Position numbers and translations under genes: made by a program. Positions 22,747 through 35,200 of a stretch of DNA of 64,000 nt are shown here, piece after piece (position 1 is the stretch's first letter; each line of letters begins with the position of its first letter). The DNA is from Cucumis sativus. Taxonomy: Eukaryota; Streptophyta; Magnoliopsida; Cucurbitales; Cucurbitaceae. Location: positions 27,265,489 through 27,329,488 of the forward strand of contig NC_026655.2 of assembly GCF_000004075.3 (NCBI RefSeq), read 5' to 3'. Under the pieces are notes generated by a model. The model was not told the origin of the DNA and made no database searches. It saw only the letters and a list, made by a program, of their open reading frames with translations.

Positions 22747-25712
22747 ATGTCGACAACAACAGCCCCTAATCTTCAGATGGCCACACTGGGAAGTTACAAA
22801 CTCTCTTCTCCAAGAGGTTTCAAGGGCATTGTTACACCATCTCTTGGTGGACATTTGAAGGCAATGCCATGGGCTAAACTTTGGAGTGTCTACAATGTAT
22901 CCTCTCTGAAATACTTTCACCTGAATTCCAACACTTCATCTTCTACAAGATTTGGTAAGATCGCAATCAAAGCGAGGTCTGGATCTAGTGAAAACGGGCC
23001 AATCGCTGGGTTGCCAGTTGATTTAAAAGGTTATCCATTTACTTTTCTGGTTTCTTCTTTTATGAGTTAAACTTTGTTCTATCAATATGCATATGTTTCT
23101 TAGTTTGATATATGACTGGTTTTTCCCTTCAATATCCTTACTTTTACCCATTAGTTAAATTTCCTCATCTTTTCAACAAAAGATTTTGTTGATAGATGAA
23201 GACAAATTGGGAGACTTTGTTTTCTATGTTATTGCTCGAATACTCTTTGTTAAGTTGATATTTATGCACTACTTGATCACTTAATCTTTGGTAACTGTCT
23301 TGTAGGAAATATACCATAAATTTAAGTTTTCAAGTATATCTTAGAATTTTCATTACACGTAAGCTCGAACTTTGAATTTAACTGGAGAACTAACGCTTGA
23401 ACATTTCATTCTGAAACTTAGAGATGAGGATATAGGATTTGATGTTGGTTAGTTAATTCTCTAAATCAGTTTAGCAAATTTGTCTATATTTGGGATTTCT
23501 GTTTAGGTAAGCGGGCATTTATTGCTGGTGTAGCTGATGATAATGGTTATGGTTGGGCAATAGCAAAATCTCTTGCTGCTGCTGGGGCTGAAATTATTGT
23601 TGGTACATGGGTGCCTGTAAGTATAACAATCCCACAGGACTATTTTTCTTGTTTGAAAATGTTTTATTAAGCTTGATCGTTAAAACTTCAGAGTTATCTT
23701 ATCTAGGCTTTGAACATCTTTGAATCCAGCTTGCGGCGTGGAAAGTTTGACGAATCTCGAGTGTAAGATGTCTGACTATTAGAATCCGTGTTTTCCTGAG
23801 GAAAACTTAATAGTAGTTTTTGCTAATGAGAGGTTCATATTTTAGGTTGCCAGATGGATCTTTAATGGAGATTTCCAAAATATATCCCTTGGATGCAGTT
23901 TTTGACAATCCTGGGGATGTTCCTGAAGATGTAGGCATACCTGGACTTTTTAATCACACCAAAAGATCATAAATACGTGCAATACGTGTAGTACTAAACT
24001 AGTCGTACAAAAAATCAGAAACATTTTTATTTTATTTCGTGCAGATAAAAACAAATAAGCGGTATGCAGGTTCATCTAATTGGACAGTTCAGGTACTGAA
24101 CTTTCCTTGCTCATGCATCACTCTTTCAACTTAAACCAAGTCCTTCGATTTAGTACATTCTAATGTAAGTAATCTTCACATTGTTTTTCTTTTGAGAGAA
24201 GTTGCAAACATAATATCAAGCTTAAATATAGCACAATGCAAAAGAATTTGCTAAATTTTGTTAGATCTGTAATTTTTTAAAATGTTGCTACACTTAATTA
24301 CTATCTCTAAAAGTGTGACACATTGCAATTACACTGTTTATTTATTTCAGTTTATACAGTTCCCAGAATTTTACAAGACAAATTGTATTATGATGCAGTA
24401 TCAAAACCATCTCCTGTCTTTATAATGTATTGTACTCCCCAATTAAGATTAACAATCACTTACTTGTAGCCCTCATGCTCATTTTCAAACTACAAGTGAG
24501 GAGTTTTAAGATGAAATACGTCCTAACTTATAAGCTTAAACATTCAAGTCTGCATTTTTTTCTTTCAATATAAGTTTGATTTTAAAAGGATTTCAGGAAG
24601 TAGCAGAATCAGTAAAGAAGGATTTTGGAACCATCGACATCCTTGTGCATTCACTTGCAAATGGGCCAGAGGTATGCACTTTCTATAATTTCAAATAAAT
24701 AAACCATTTGGGATCTGCTTGATGAAGATTCACATTGTTAACAGGTAAGTAAACCTCTCTTAGAGACATCAAGGAAAGGCTATCTAGCAGCTTTATCTGC
24801 ATCAAGTTACTCCTACATTTCTCTTCTTAAGCATTTCGTTCCAATAATGAATCCAGGTATGTTCGACATCCAATCCACAATTGTCAGTCCTTCATTGTTT
24901 GCCTTTGTTTCCTTCTGAGAGCTATGGAAACTTTTGGCTAGAAAGGCATGTCTTGTGGTTAAATATTGATTTCCCATCTTACAGGCGGGTCGTCAATCTC
25001 TCTTACATACATTGCTTCTGAAAGGATCATTCCTGGGTACATATCTTACACATTGATGCTATGAATAATAAATCATCCTTCTATTGAGGTGACAACTTAC
25101 ATTGTAACTTGTTAACTGTCAGATATGGAGGAGGTATGAGTTCAGCAAAAGCTGCACTGGAGAGTGACACACGAGTAAGATCGAGTTCCTTTCTTTGTTG
25201 CATTCTTTCCATCTTATTTTTCCTTTTAGCATTCTTGGTTTCTTTATCAAAACAGGTGCTTGCATTCGAGGCGGGTAGGAAAAATAAGATCCGAGTGAAC
25301 ACCATATCTGCTGGTAACTCAACCCATCTTTTCTTCTGCATTGAATTTAACACCTTCACACTTTGAGTTCTTTACTTCCATTACTACTTTCTTTATTTTC
25401 AGGTCCACTTGGGAGTCGTGCAGCAAAAGCAATCGGATTCATTGATAAGATGATAAACTACTCTCTAGCAAATGCACCTCTACAAAAAGAATTATCTGCA
25501 GGTAGTTTCTTCTTCTATCTGCAGCATTGCGTTCTAATGTTTTTACTAAATGGTAATATCTTGAAACTGGTTCACCAGAGGAGGTGGGGAATGCAGCTGC
25601 CTTCTTGGTATCTCCTTTAGCTTCTGCCATAACTGGTTCTGTTATCTATGTTGACAATGGTTTGAACGCCATGGGAGTGGGACTCGACAGCCCAATACTT
25701 GATGGACTTTGA
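22747..25712 (+). CDS. ENR: Enoyl-[acyl-carrier-protein] reductase (NADH), plastid
   Basis: FabI-type enoyl-ACP reductase, the last step of each fatty acid elongation cycle in the plastid type II synthase; Arabidopsis orthologue MOD1. Twelve coding exons: 22747-23029, 23507-23616, 23707-23762, 23846-23930, 24045-24092, 24597-24671, 24745-24856, 24985-25036, 25123-25174, 25256-25313, 25403-25501, 25579-25712, giving 387 residues with every junction in frame. Residues 1 to about 80 are a Ser/Thr-rich plastid transit peptide. The NAD-binding start is at about 99-110 ([15 protein letters not shown]). The segment YGGGMSSAK (275-283) supplies Tyr and Lys of the short-chain dehydrogenase type site. 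Later blocks include [15 protein letters not shown] and [13 protein letters not shown] near the C-terminus. Length and order match plant ENRs. The ATG at 22747 follows a leader acceptor; upstream in-frame residues are intronic. It runs convergently with NSE4A, about 625 bases away. Confidence 0.97.
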
Positions 25713-26337
25713 TCTTCCGACTGACAACCAATGACCCCCAGAAACCAATGTTGACTGTTGAAATGAAAATGCTGATATGAGCCTTCAATGCTTGGAGCCA
25801 AGTCTTATCTCATCATGTTCTTGCTTCCATAAAATTTCCATCAACTTCATTTCACTTAGCCCTGATTCTAATAATAGCAAGAGATTTTCTTTTTTCCATT
25901 ATTTGACAATTTTCTATATGATTCTTCAAACCACATCATCCAATTAAATGTTGGTACAAACTTCAAACAGACATCGAATTGGAAAAACAAGCTTAAAATT
26001 AATTAAAGGTCCATATATTTTGTTCTAAAAAATTACAAAAACAGATACCCCTGGCACTACTTTCAGACTATCATCATTCCTTGTTCGAACAAAAAATAAA
26101 TAAATAAATAAAAGAAAAGAAAGAAAACCTTTACAAAATGATTGGAGCTTGATCTAAGCTACCCAAAAAGGTATGGAACTTTGCAATCATCATTGCAACT
26201 TAATTGAAACTCTGTTATAAAAGTTAAATTTGGCGATCATTTACTCTTAGAACCTAATTACCAATTTACAAGGCAACCGTTAAATATACAACTCACAGAA
26301 CAAAAAGAGGCATTCACATTTGGTAGCTTTCAGAGCT
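25713..26337. other. Convergent 3' intergenic spacer
   Basis: Sits between the ends of the enoyl-ACP reductase and NSE4A genes and must hold both 3' UTRs and poly(A) signals. It has an AAATAAATAAATAAAAG stretch near 26095. No ORF of note. Confidence 0.7.
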
Positions 26338-28714
26338 CTAATTAACCCAACCTTGACTGAGCTTTCTCTTGCCCCTCAAAATTGCAGTTGCTCCTGATTG
26401 AGAGCCATTGTCAGGAGAATCTTCAACAACAGATTGCATAACCAAACCTCGATTTCTCGACAGCTTTCGGATTGGTGTGGTAGGTAAGCCTGCAGATTCA
26501 GAATTGTCCGCCGCCACTTCTTCTTGGGACACCTGCACTGAGTTCAGAAAGGTCCTGTGGGGCATCAGCTCCTCTCCAACTGGTACCATATCCACCATTG
26601 GCTGCAAATAAAGCATTACAAGTATGTGTTCCTCAATTGGATCCAAGGATCTAAATAGCACACAGCATTTTGCATATATCATGAAACACTATCCAATATT
26701 GTATACACTCTAATCAAGGGAGCAGAATGATTTTCTTGATATTTGATGTATGTTAGATGACACCGCAATATGTGAAGTTATTATCATAAACATGAATGCT
26801 AAGTTCGTACCTTCCAATCCTTGTAATCGAATCTGAATACAAAATGACTGTAATTAACTTCATGTGACATAATGGCACTATGAGCAGGGGCATTCTTCGG
26901 TGCTGAAAATGTTGGCAGGAAATGTTAGTATAGTGAAAAGAACACTATGTTTTCAAACAAAAGCATAAAATGTTTAGTTTGTAGATGTCTACTCACACAC
27001 AAAATGAGAACCATTTTTATCAATAGTTATCTCAGCTCGACCATCCTTAACCAGAAAGGATAGAGCAAATAAATTCTCCACTGTCTGTCCGAAAGACTTT
27101 CTATTCAATATCAAATGTTCTAGTTTAACGGTTTTATTCCTCCTCAAAATTCCAAACATGATGCCCATGTTCTTATCTGTATCTGTTTTTGGTTCGGATC
27201 CATTATCTTCAACCTGCAGTATGAATTGAAACAATCAAAAACGGGATGATAGAATGTCAAATTCTTAAGAAACAAACTTCTATTTCACAATCTACTTCAC
27301 AGACCACTTAAACCAAAAAAAAAAAAAAGGTTGATAATGTTAAGTGAAGAACGTCATTAACGCAGACATTGAGGAGTGACTCCAAACAAACTTTGTCAAG
27401 GTCAAGATGAAACATTAGCAAGTTCAATGATGTATGTCCAGCCAAGAAAGAATAACCGTACTTCTGTTAGACTCGAAACTAATAGAGTGCTGAAATAGTA
27501 AACGTGCTAGGAATTTTGAAAGGAAAGCCTTTTTCAGGTCAAGGCAACAGAATAACGAAAGCTCAAAACAGAGTGACAGATGACTCAATCCTAAATCCCA
27601 AGTACTTTCAAATATAATTTTTTTTTGCTCTAACCTCTGCAGGTCTGGAACTTTCAGTAGGCCTGACACGTTTCCTGGGAACATTATTAGTCTTTCGCTG
27701 CTTCAACTGATTGCTCATAGGTCCAAGCCTTGAGAAGAAAAAAAGCACGCACAAAAAGAAGAAATTTATATAGTTGAGTAAGAACATCAATACAAGACAC
27801 TTAAGGATCCGGATAGTGGAAAAAAGGAATCCATAAATCTCACATGGTGCGGCATCCATAACCATTCATGAAAATAGACGAAACACTGAGTCCAATATCT
27901 TTCCAATTGACAGAAACCAGGTCTTGTTCTTCAGAGTTTATACTACCGTTAATGTCAGCAAACTCTCTGAGTAGACAACTAACAAAATCTGATGGAGTAA
28001 CACCTTCATTTGACTGGGACCTAATAGAGGTCACAAGGGAGTTGGCAATATCTTGCAAAGCTTCTGCATCTGCAACTTGTTCCCTTGGCTTCTGAACTGA
28101 AACCCAAACGAAAACACGACCATGTCACGTAGATAACAACATCAAAAGGAAAATTAACAACTATTCAAACTGACATAAAAACTTGTATGAATATAAGAAC
28201 ACAAAGGCAAAGGGCAAAAATGCACACTTTCGTCGCTTTAAATTTGTGTTAGAATTAGATACAAGGACAACAATAAGAAAAGACTACAGAAATACCTTGC
28301 TCGTGCAACTTTTCCACTTCATTGATGATAACATTAAACTTATCCAAATCCTTCGACAAATCCTCTCTTCTTTCTTCAAGTTCAAGAAACAAACAAAAAC
28401 CAATTACACACACAAACAAATCAAACCCACATCTCAAAATCCAAAATGCAAAGATTCACAATACCACTAATCTCATGAATAACCGCGAGGTACCGAGAGC
28501 GAAGGACCCGCCTCTTCGTCAAATCCTGCTGACCCACTTCTTCATTCATATTCTCCTCTCCGGAGTTCTCTCTCTCCCGGGCAACCCTCTCCCGCTTACT
28601 ATCCCTTAAACTCGCACCGTCAACAGCGCCGCCACCGCCACCGCCACCGCCGTCGCCGCCTCTATTTCGATTACTGCGGGTGCTAACGGTGGGTTCGCGT
28701 TTGACAGGCCTCAT
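26338..28714 (-). CDS. NSE4A: NSE4A, kleisin subunit of the SMC5/6 complex
   Basis: Predicted 415-residue nuclear protein from seven exons: 28465-28714, 28296-28373, 27844-28096, 27635-27728, 26997-27213, 26811-26902, 26338-26601, all in frame. Nse4 is the kleisin that bridges SMC5 and SMC6 heads and binds NSE1/NSE3; the complex acts in recombinational repair, replication and plant meiosis and seed development. Landmarks: an N-terminal Arg/Glu-rich region with an 8-Gly run (about 22-29), [16 protein letters not shown] at the start of the conserved N-terminal helix, [35 protein letters not shown], and the C-terminal Nse4 winged-helix block ([56 protein letters not shown]). This matches Arabidopsis NSE4A in length and order. 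The long glycine run is coded by a GGC/GGT repeat and may vary. A consensus E2F site lies 228 bases upstream of the ATG. Confidence 0.94.
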
Positions 28715-28941
28715 CGGTTACGATTAATCAACGGAAACCCTAATTCTGAAATAGGGTTTCGAATTCAGGGAAAAAATAGAGAAATTGTGAGGAAGCAGAG
28801 AATGGGAGAGGGGATTTGAGAAATGAAATCGAGAAATTTAGTTGATTTTTTTTTGAATTTGGAGAGGAAGAAAAGAGAAGAGGAAAAGAGCGGGGGTTTG
28901 TCTGAGTACTGAAATTTGGCGTTGTCAGTGTGGTGACTCCC

Positions 28942-28949
28942 TTTCCCGC
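28942..28949. promoter_or_regulatory. E2F-binding consensus upstream of NSE4A
   Basis: TTTCCCGC fits the E2F consensus TTTSSCGC exactly and lies 228 bases upstream of the NSE4A ATG. A near match (TTTGGCGT) lies at about 28915-28922. Clustered E2F sites are typical of plant S-phase and replication/repair genes, which fits a SMC5/6 subunit. Binding is inferred. Confidence 0.5.
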
Positions 28950-28989
28950 TTCTTCCCCCACACGTTACGACACGTCGTTCTATTTCTAG

Positions 28990-29954
28990 AAACTTTAAAA
29001 TTAATTTATTGCCATATATAAAAATATATTGGTTTTTCATTTTTTTTTGTAACCATAAAAACATAGGTTAAATTAAATTATAGAAGTTATTATATAATAT
29101 GCTTTTAACTTTTGGGTATCTTTTTATTATACCCTTTTAGATTTGGAAAGTTTTGGATTAATCTCAAAACTTTGAAGTAGTTTAAAAAAAAATGTAGTGT
29201 AGGGTAAAGAAGTTCATTTTCAAATTTTTCTTTATTACACACGTTTTTTTGTCTCTATATTATTTGTTTCGTTCAAACATGTCACTCAAATGGTCAAATT
29301 TTATATAGATATATATATATATATTTTAAATTTAAAATAACAAGATTTGTTATTTGTCATATGCTCCTCTTTCGCTATTCTTTAAACCAAATACACTCTT
29401 GGCATTGTGATCAAAATGGCTTCTACTTAGTTAAAAGTGGGTATTGTGTTACAATATACAGTATCATTACCTAATCTAAAAGGTTTTGGAAGTATCTATT
29501 ATATGATATAAATGTAAAAACCTAAAATATGTGAATGGTAAATAGATATTAGAAAACTAAGTAGGTAAATGTATCCTAGTCTTCATTAATTTACCAATGT
29601 TGTAATTTCTTTGTAGAAGAATATGTACAAATACGGGTTATTTTTATATCATTGTATAAACAAATTTTTAATAAGATAATTATATTGCATTTGTTGTTTA
29701 TAAGAATCTTTATGATGTATTTATAATTTTTTCATACTCGAATCATATGATTTTAGTATCTTGAATCATTCATGGTATTAGACCGTTAATAAAGATTCCT
29801 TGTTAATTATCAGTTTTCTTCAACCTCCAACTTGTTAAAGTAGTTTCATTTATGTTACAACCTGTTATCAAACTTCCATGTATAGACTTGTATAAATTCT
29901 CTCACTTGTTCATAAATAAATATAGTGAAAGTTTCTTCAAAACTCTGTTCAATA
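28990..29954. other. AT-rich spacer, may include the Copia 5' LTR
   Basis: No coding gene. The last few hundred bases directly upstream of a Copia-type primer-binding site should be the 5' LTR of that element. They contain TATAAATTCTCTCACTTGTT and end near CTCTGTTCA, but without a second copy the LTR borders cannot be fixed. Confidence 0.4.
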
Positions 29955-31085
29955 TGGTATCATAGCACACCCTTTCCTCCTAAACTTTTCGGTGGTCGAA
30001 CTCTGTTCATACTCTGTAACTAAAACCTTCCACTGTAACAATGAATCTGACCATTATCAATGTGTCCAGACCTCGTCGAAAAACCAAGAAAATCCCAATT
30101 CGAATCAGTCGATACCTCTGCTTAAACCTCCTTCGATCAAAACCAAGGATATTTGAATCTTTATTTCCTTCATCACAATGATAACACGAACTTAGTACTT
30201 GTCACTGAGCAATTACGTCTCTTGGAGTCGAGCGATGACCATTGGACATCTAGTAAAAAATAAAATCGATTTCTTTGATGGAACTATCACATGACCAACT
30301 GGAGATCTCCTTCCAGCTTGGATCATAAATAACAACATTGTTGTTTCTTGGACATTGAACTTAGTCTCTAAACCCATCTCAACCAGCATTCTCTTCTCAA
30401 ATTCTACAATAACAATATGGGTAGACCTCAAGGAAAGATTTCAAAAGAATAAGCACCAAGGATATTTCAATTGAAACAATCCTTAGCAACACTATCACAT
30501 AACCAAGACCCTATTGGTATGTATTTTACTAAGTTAAAGACTTTGATTGACGAATTAGATACATACAGACCAACATGCAACTGTGGAACTTGTACTTGTG
30601 ATGGCCTAAAAGAACTGGTAGTTTTCCTTCAGATGGAATATCTTACGGATTTCCTTATGAGACTCAATGAGAATTTCTCTCAGGCACGAGCTCAACTTCT
30701 GCTTATGTATTCTCTTCCATCTACAAGCCGAGCCTTTTCTATTCTCCTTCAAGAAGAACAACAAAGATCAATCGGATCATTTGCCTCCTCAACACTTGCA
30801 ATGGCATTTACAGTAAGTTCAAGTTCTTCTAAGAGTAACTCCACAAACAAACAAAGGAGAGACTTATGAGCACCAATTGCAATCTTCCTGGACATACAGT
30901 GGACAAGTGCTACAAAATTCATGGATATCCTACTGGATATAGAACAAGACAACAACAACAAAGAAATAATAATGTTGTTGATTTAGTAGCAACTCACTGA
31001 TATTTGGGGTCCTTTATCTACTGCCACTTATAAAGGCTACACTTATTTTCTTACCATAGTAAGACACCGTTGTACTTTGGGATTA
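29955..31085 (+). mobile_element. Degenerate, internally deleted Ty1/Copia retrotransposon
   Basis: TGGTATCATAGC at 29955 is one base from the initiator-Met-tRNA primer-binding site TGGTATCAGAGC of Copia elements. Downstream lies a broken gag: HHNDNTNLVLVTEQL near 30175, NYVSWSRAMTIG after a frameshift, DLKERFQKNKH near 30428, then an intact 132-codon stretch (30471-30869) with PIGMYFTKLKTLIDELDTY and FLMRLNENFSQARAQLLLMY. A zinc-knuckle remnant PGHTVDKCYKIHGYP follows near 30890. It then jumps straight to the integrase core start LTDIWGPLSTATYKGYTYFL (30993 on). Protease and part of integrase are deleted, stops and frameshifts interrupt gag, and reverse transcriptase is absent. The element is non-functional. 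Confidence 0.88.
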
Positions 31086-32241
31086 ATTGAAAGTTGGGCT
31101 TAAGTGACGATAATTTAATGTTTTCTCGAGTCATTGGAATAGTAAATGACTTTGAGGTACTCCTAGATTGACAGGATGATATTCATACCTTAGAAACCCA
31201 AACTACTACTAGAGACACACAATCCTTAGTTTAAAAAAATGAAGATTTTTTATTACTAATAACATAAGCATACACAAGGGGTTTCATGTTATACAAGCAC
31301 CTCATAATCAACTTGTACTCAACCGAATTTATTCCACTAATTCTATAAATTTCTCCTAAAAACTTCTCAAATTTTATACTAACGTTGACATTCAACTATT
31401 TTATTTGACCTTAGACGTGTTCCTTTTCAATCTCTTTCAATTCCCCACCAAAACAAACAAATACACGAGGCAACATGCAAATATGTAAATAAAAAATAAA
31501 AATACATCCAAGTCTCGAGATGAAATCATTACACACTCGACCGAGATTTGAAACTTATACCAATCTCGAAGCAAATATAAAACAACTTGATCGAAATCTT
31601 TAAATAAGAAATGAGATTATGTACAAAAATACCTAAAACATACAATTGCTAGCCTAATCGACAATAAAAATGTAATTTGTAAACTCGTAAGGCAATTCAC
31701 CCAAATAATTATAAAAAGTTTATTGAGAGTTGGTGGTGAAATTTGTTGAGAAAGACAATATAACAATATTTTCGATTATAAGGGCATTTTGGTCGCAATA
31801 AAAAGATTAATCTCGAATATATTTTGGTATGCTTACAAAAACTCGGTACAAATTTCCTACACACCAAATTACTTGAAATGATAGAGAAACACAAAGAACA
31901 ATTTTTCAAGAAGTGAAAATGAGAGGGAGGGTAGGAGGAAGAGCATTGAAGAATTAAAAGAAAAGAGGAAGTTGAGAACTGAAGGGGTAAGCGGGAGACA
32001 GAGGAGGACCGGTGGCCGGTCACCGGTGGAGGACGTGAACGGGAGTCTGAGTCGAGAGAGGTGAAGATCTGAGATAGTGAGATAATGAGCCGCGGAGAAG
32101 TGGAGCGATTGCCGGCATGAACTTGACGCCGTGAACGTGAGGTTTGTGGGAACCCAGTTGTGTTTCTCGTGTATGAGGGTGGTTTTCTGTATTGGATCAC
32201 AATGTGTTGTTCTTTGCCAGGTGTTTTGGGAGATCTTTGTG
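31086..32241. other. Spacer and PIG-A promoter/leader
   Basis: The first part contains CTCGAGAT/CGACCGAGAT words like those in the repeat regions near 16.9 kb and 41.9 kb, consistent with a dispersed repeat. From about 31900 the sequence becomes purine-rich with GC-rich patches (CCGGTGGCCGGTCACCGG near 32010) and should be the PIG-A promoter and 5' UTR. A 208-codon frame on the minus strand crosses this area but has no domain. Confidence 0.5.
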
Positions 32242-35200
32242 ATGGGTGATCAAAAAAGACACAGAATTCTGATGGTCTCTGATTTCTTTTATCCGAACTT
32301 TGGCGGTGTGGAAAGTCACATTTATTATCTTTCACAATGTCTCCTGAAACTTGGTCACAAGGTTAGAGAACCCCTTCAATTTTCTTTTAGGGAAACATAA
32401 ACTATTCATTAATGTGATGTGGTGGAATAACCTATGAAGTTTCTAACAAATAACATCTACAAAAAAAAAAAACCATTGATAGCAAGGGTAGTTAAGTTAT
32501 GATGACGAATCGGAGCAGAAGATTCTCCAAGAGTGGCTAAAAGAGATAGGTTTTATAAAATAGTTTGTCTCAACTCTCATTTGTGAAGGTGCGGTCTACG
32601 AGCATTGGATACGAACCAAAAATTCCATAAGAAAGATGATCTTTACTTGAATAGATCTGTTTTATATAGGTTGTACAATTGTGTCCTCAAGTTCTAAGGT
32701 TCCACAACCATAAGAAAGCCCAAACATGATGAAGTCAAAGATCTTGCTTGTCCTTTTTGAATGAGTGACTTATAAGTAATTGGGAAATGGGAGTAAGATG
32801 TCTCCAGGTCTTGGAAGTTCCCATCCAAAAGTTCTAGTAAAAATTACGTAACTCTGTGGCATAGGTGCAGCTGCTAAAATTATGGATTTGATTTTCTGAA
32901 CTGACTGTTTATCAACATAGGGTAGCAGCTTGGAGATGTACATAACCCCTCTTCTGTAACTTCTCAAATGTGTTAATTCAAAGAATAACTGTACTCCCAA
33001 ATGAAAATCTTAAGCTTCTTTTGGAGACGGTCCAGACCATATATGTTGATAAACACCATCACTAGTGCTTGTTTCAAATGTGTATAATACCTTGGCAGAA
33101 ACTTAGTCGAGAAGGAGCGACAGTGCAATGTATTTCACATGATTTTGTTATCGAGTTTGAAATGCATTTGGAGGGGGACTGGGAGCTAGGGTCCATTAGT
33201 TTCAGAAAAAAAAAAGAAGAAAAAGATATATCATTAGCTTGCATCTCATCTTTTACCCATTTCTTCTGCATCTTTCTTTGGAAGTTCATCTGAGAATGGT
33301 CAGTTCTTTTCTCTTTTCTTTTCTTTTTCCCCTCCACACAGTATGTGCATTAGGAAACACGGATGTCATATTAAGTTGAGACAGTGTCAAGCACTCGTAT
33401 CCAATTCTTTTAGAATTTTCAGACATGTTGAACATGCCAAGAAAATCTTTTGGGGATGTTAAGCCATATTATCTAGGAATGAAGAGCGAAGCATATTGAA
33501 GATCTTATTGATGATAACTTATGAAAATATAAAGAGGACACTAGATATGAATGAATAAACAAATTATACAAAAGCTACACGCATGAATTGATAGTTGAAA
33601 AGAATGAAAATGTATTATGAAATCTAAGGAAGGTCCTATTGGATAGCAACTCTCTCTCTGAAATTTATGTTCAACGGAAAATCTAAATCGAAACTTGCCT
33701 TTTCATATCTTTTTTCTTCACCATAGTTTATTTTAAATAATTAAAATGTGTGAACCTTAACTGCTTAAATGTTACATATTGTCTAGCTTAGTATTTTTGC
33801 ATGTGCTAAAATGTGTTATATACAATTATGTTTTTAAAAAATGTGTTTTAGTGAACGTGGCCCTTCATTAAAAGTAAAATAAAAAATTTGTATGCAATTT
33901 CAAAGACTCGCTTTGTTATTGAACATCCAAGTTTTCTATTTTGTAATATAAAAAGCTAAAGAGTCAAGCTCAGGAGCCCTAGAAGCGGACATAAAATAAT
34001 CTTATCATGGAATGTTTTTGCACTCGTACACTAAATAAATTAGTAATGTAAAAAGTCATAAATATTATGTTGATGAGAAAACTTGCATCATTTGGGTCCC
34101 CATCAAGTTCTCTTTCCTTGGTTTTTTGCATGCTTAGTAAGCCAAATTTTATATCTATGCAAGTTTAAACTCCAATTGTGAAAGCTTTTGGAAAATAATT
34201 GTCTAGGTTGTGGTGATGACACATGCTTATGGAAATCGTAGCGGTGTGAGATACTTGACAGGTGGCTTAAAAGTGTATTATGTACCATGGAAACCATTTC
34301 TGATGCAAAATACATTGCCAACTTTCTATGGAACGCTTCCAATTGTCAGGACAATTCTTATTCGAGAAAAAATTACGTTAGTGCATGGACACCAGGCATT
34401 TTCAACTCTGTGTCATGAAGCTTTAATGCATGGAAGGACCATGGGGTACAAGGTTGTGTTTACAGATCATTCTCTCTATGGTTTTGCTGATGTGGGAAGC
34501 ATCCATATGAACAAAGTATTGCAATTTACTTTAGCAGATGTTACTGAGGCTATATGTGTTTCACATACTAGTAAGGAAAACACAGTTCTACGATCAGGTT
34601 TGCCACCAGAAAAAGTTTTTGTAGTACCTAATGCTGTTGATACTGCCATGTTTAAGCCTGCTTTGAACCGACCCAGTACAAATGAGATTATCATTGTGGT
34701 TGTAAGTCGATTAGTTTACCGCAAGGGGGCAGATTTGCTAGTTGAGGTCATTCCTGAAGTCTGTCGGATGTTTCCTAATGTAAGTTGTAAGTCAAACTGA
34801 TGTTTATTCGAAATTATATACATTTGATAGTCTTCTCATATGTGGTTGATTCACCTGAACTTGTTCCTTGGCTATGCAAGGGCTGTTTCTTTGGTTTCCA
34901 AGTCTGGACTGTTCAGTGGTTGTATTGTTTATTAATTTCCATAAGTGAAGTGATAATGAGCTTCATTAGTCTCTTATTGTACAAATCTCTTCCATTTAAG
35001 CATGATATCATTAGCTTGGCCTTCTGTTTGTATGACTAAATGATTATGGTTAGGTCAAATTTTATACGCATTCTCAAATTTTATCAAAATTTCAAGTAAA
35101 ATGGTGATTAATGAATATAATCGAGCAGATGATATACTAATGAGTAGGTCTCATGTAGTGGGGTGATGCACTATCTAGGATGGCAATTTCATGTCATCAG

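Noticed and set aside
25081..25359. Minus-strand ORFs opposite enoyl-ACP reductase exons
   Set aside because: They are mirror frames of exons 10 and 11 and their introns and show no domain.
27608..27865. 85-codon minus-strand ORF within NSE4A
   Set aside because: Its second half is the true NSE4A exon 4; the rest is intron read-through.
31709..32335. 208-codon minus-strand open frame over the PIG-A promoter and first exon
   Set aside because: It is antisense to conserved PIG-A coding sequence at one end, has biased Ser/Arg/Pro then Phe/Ile composition, no domain, and the ATG context and splice signals give no support. Likely chance.
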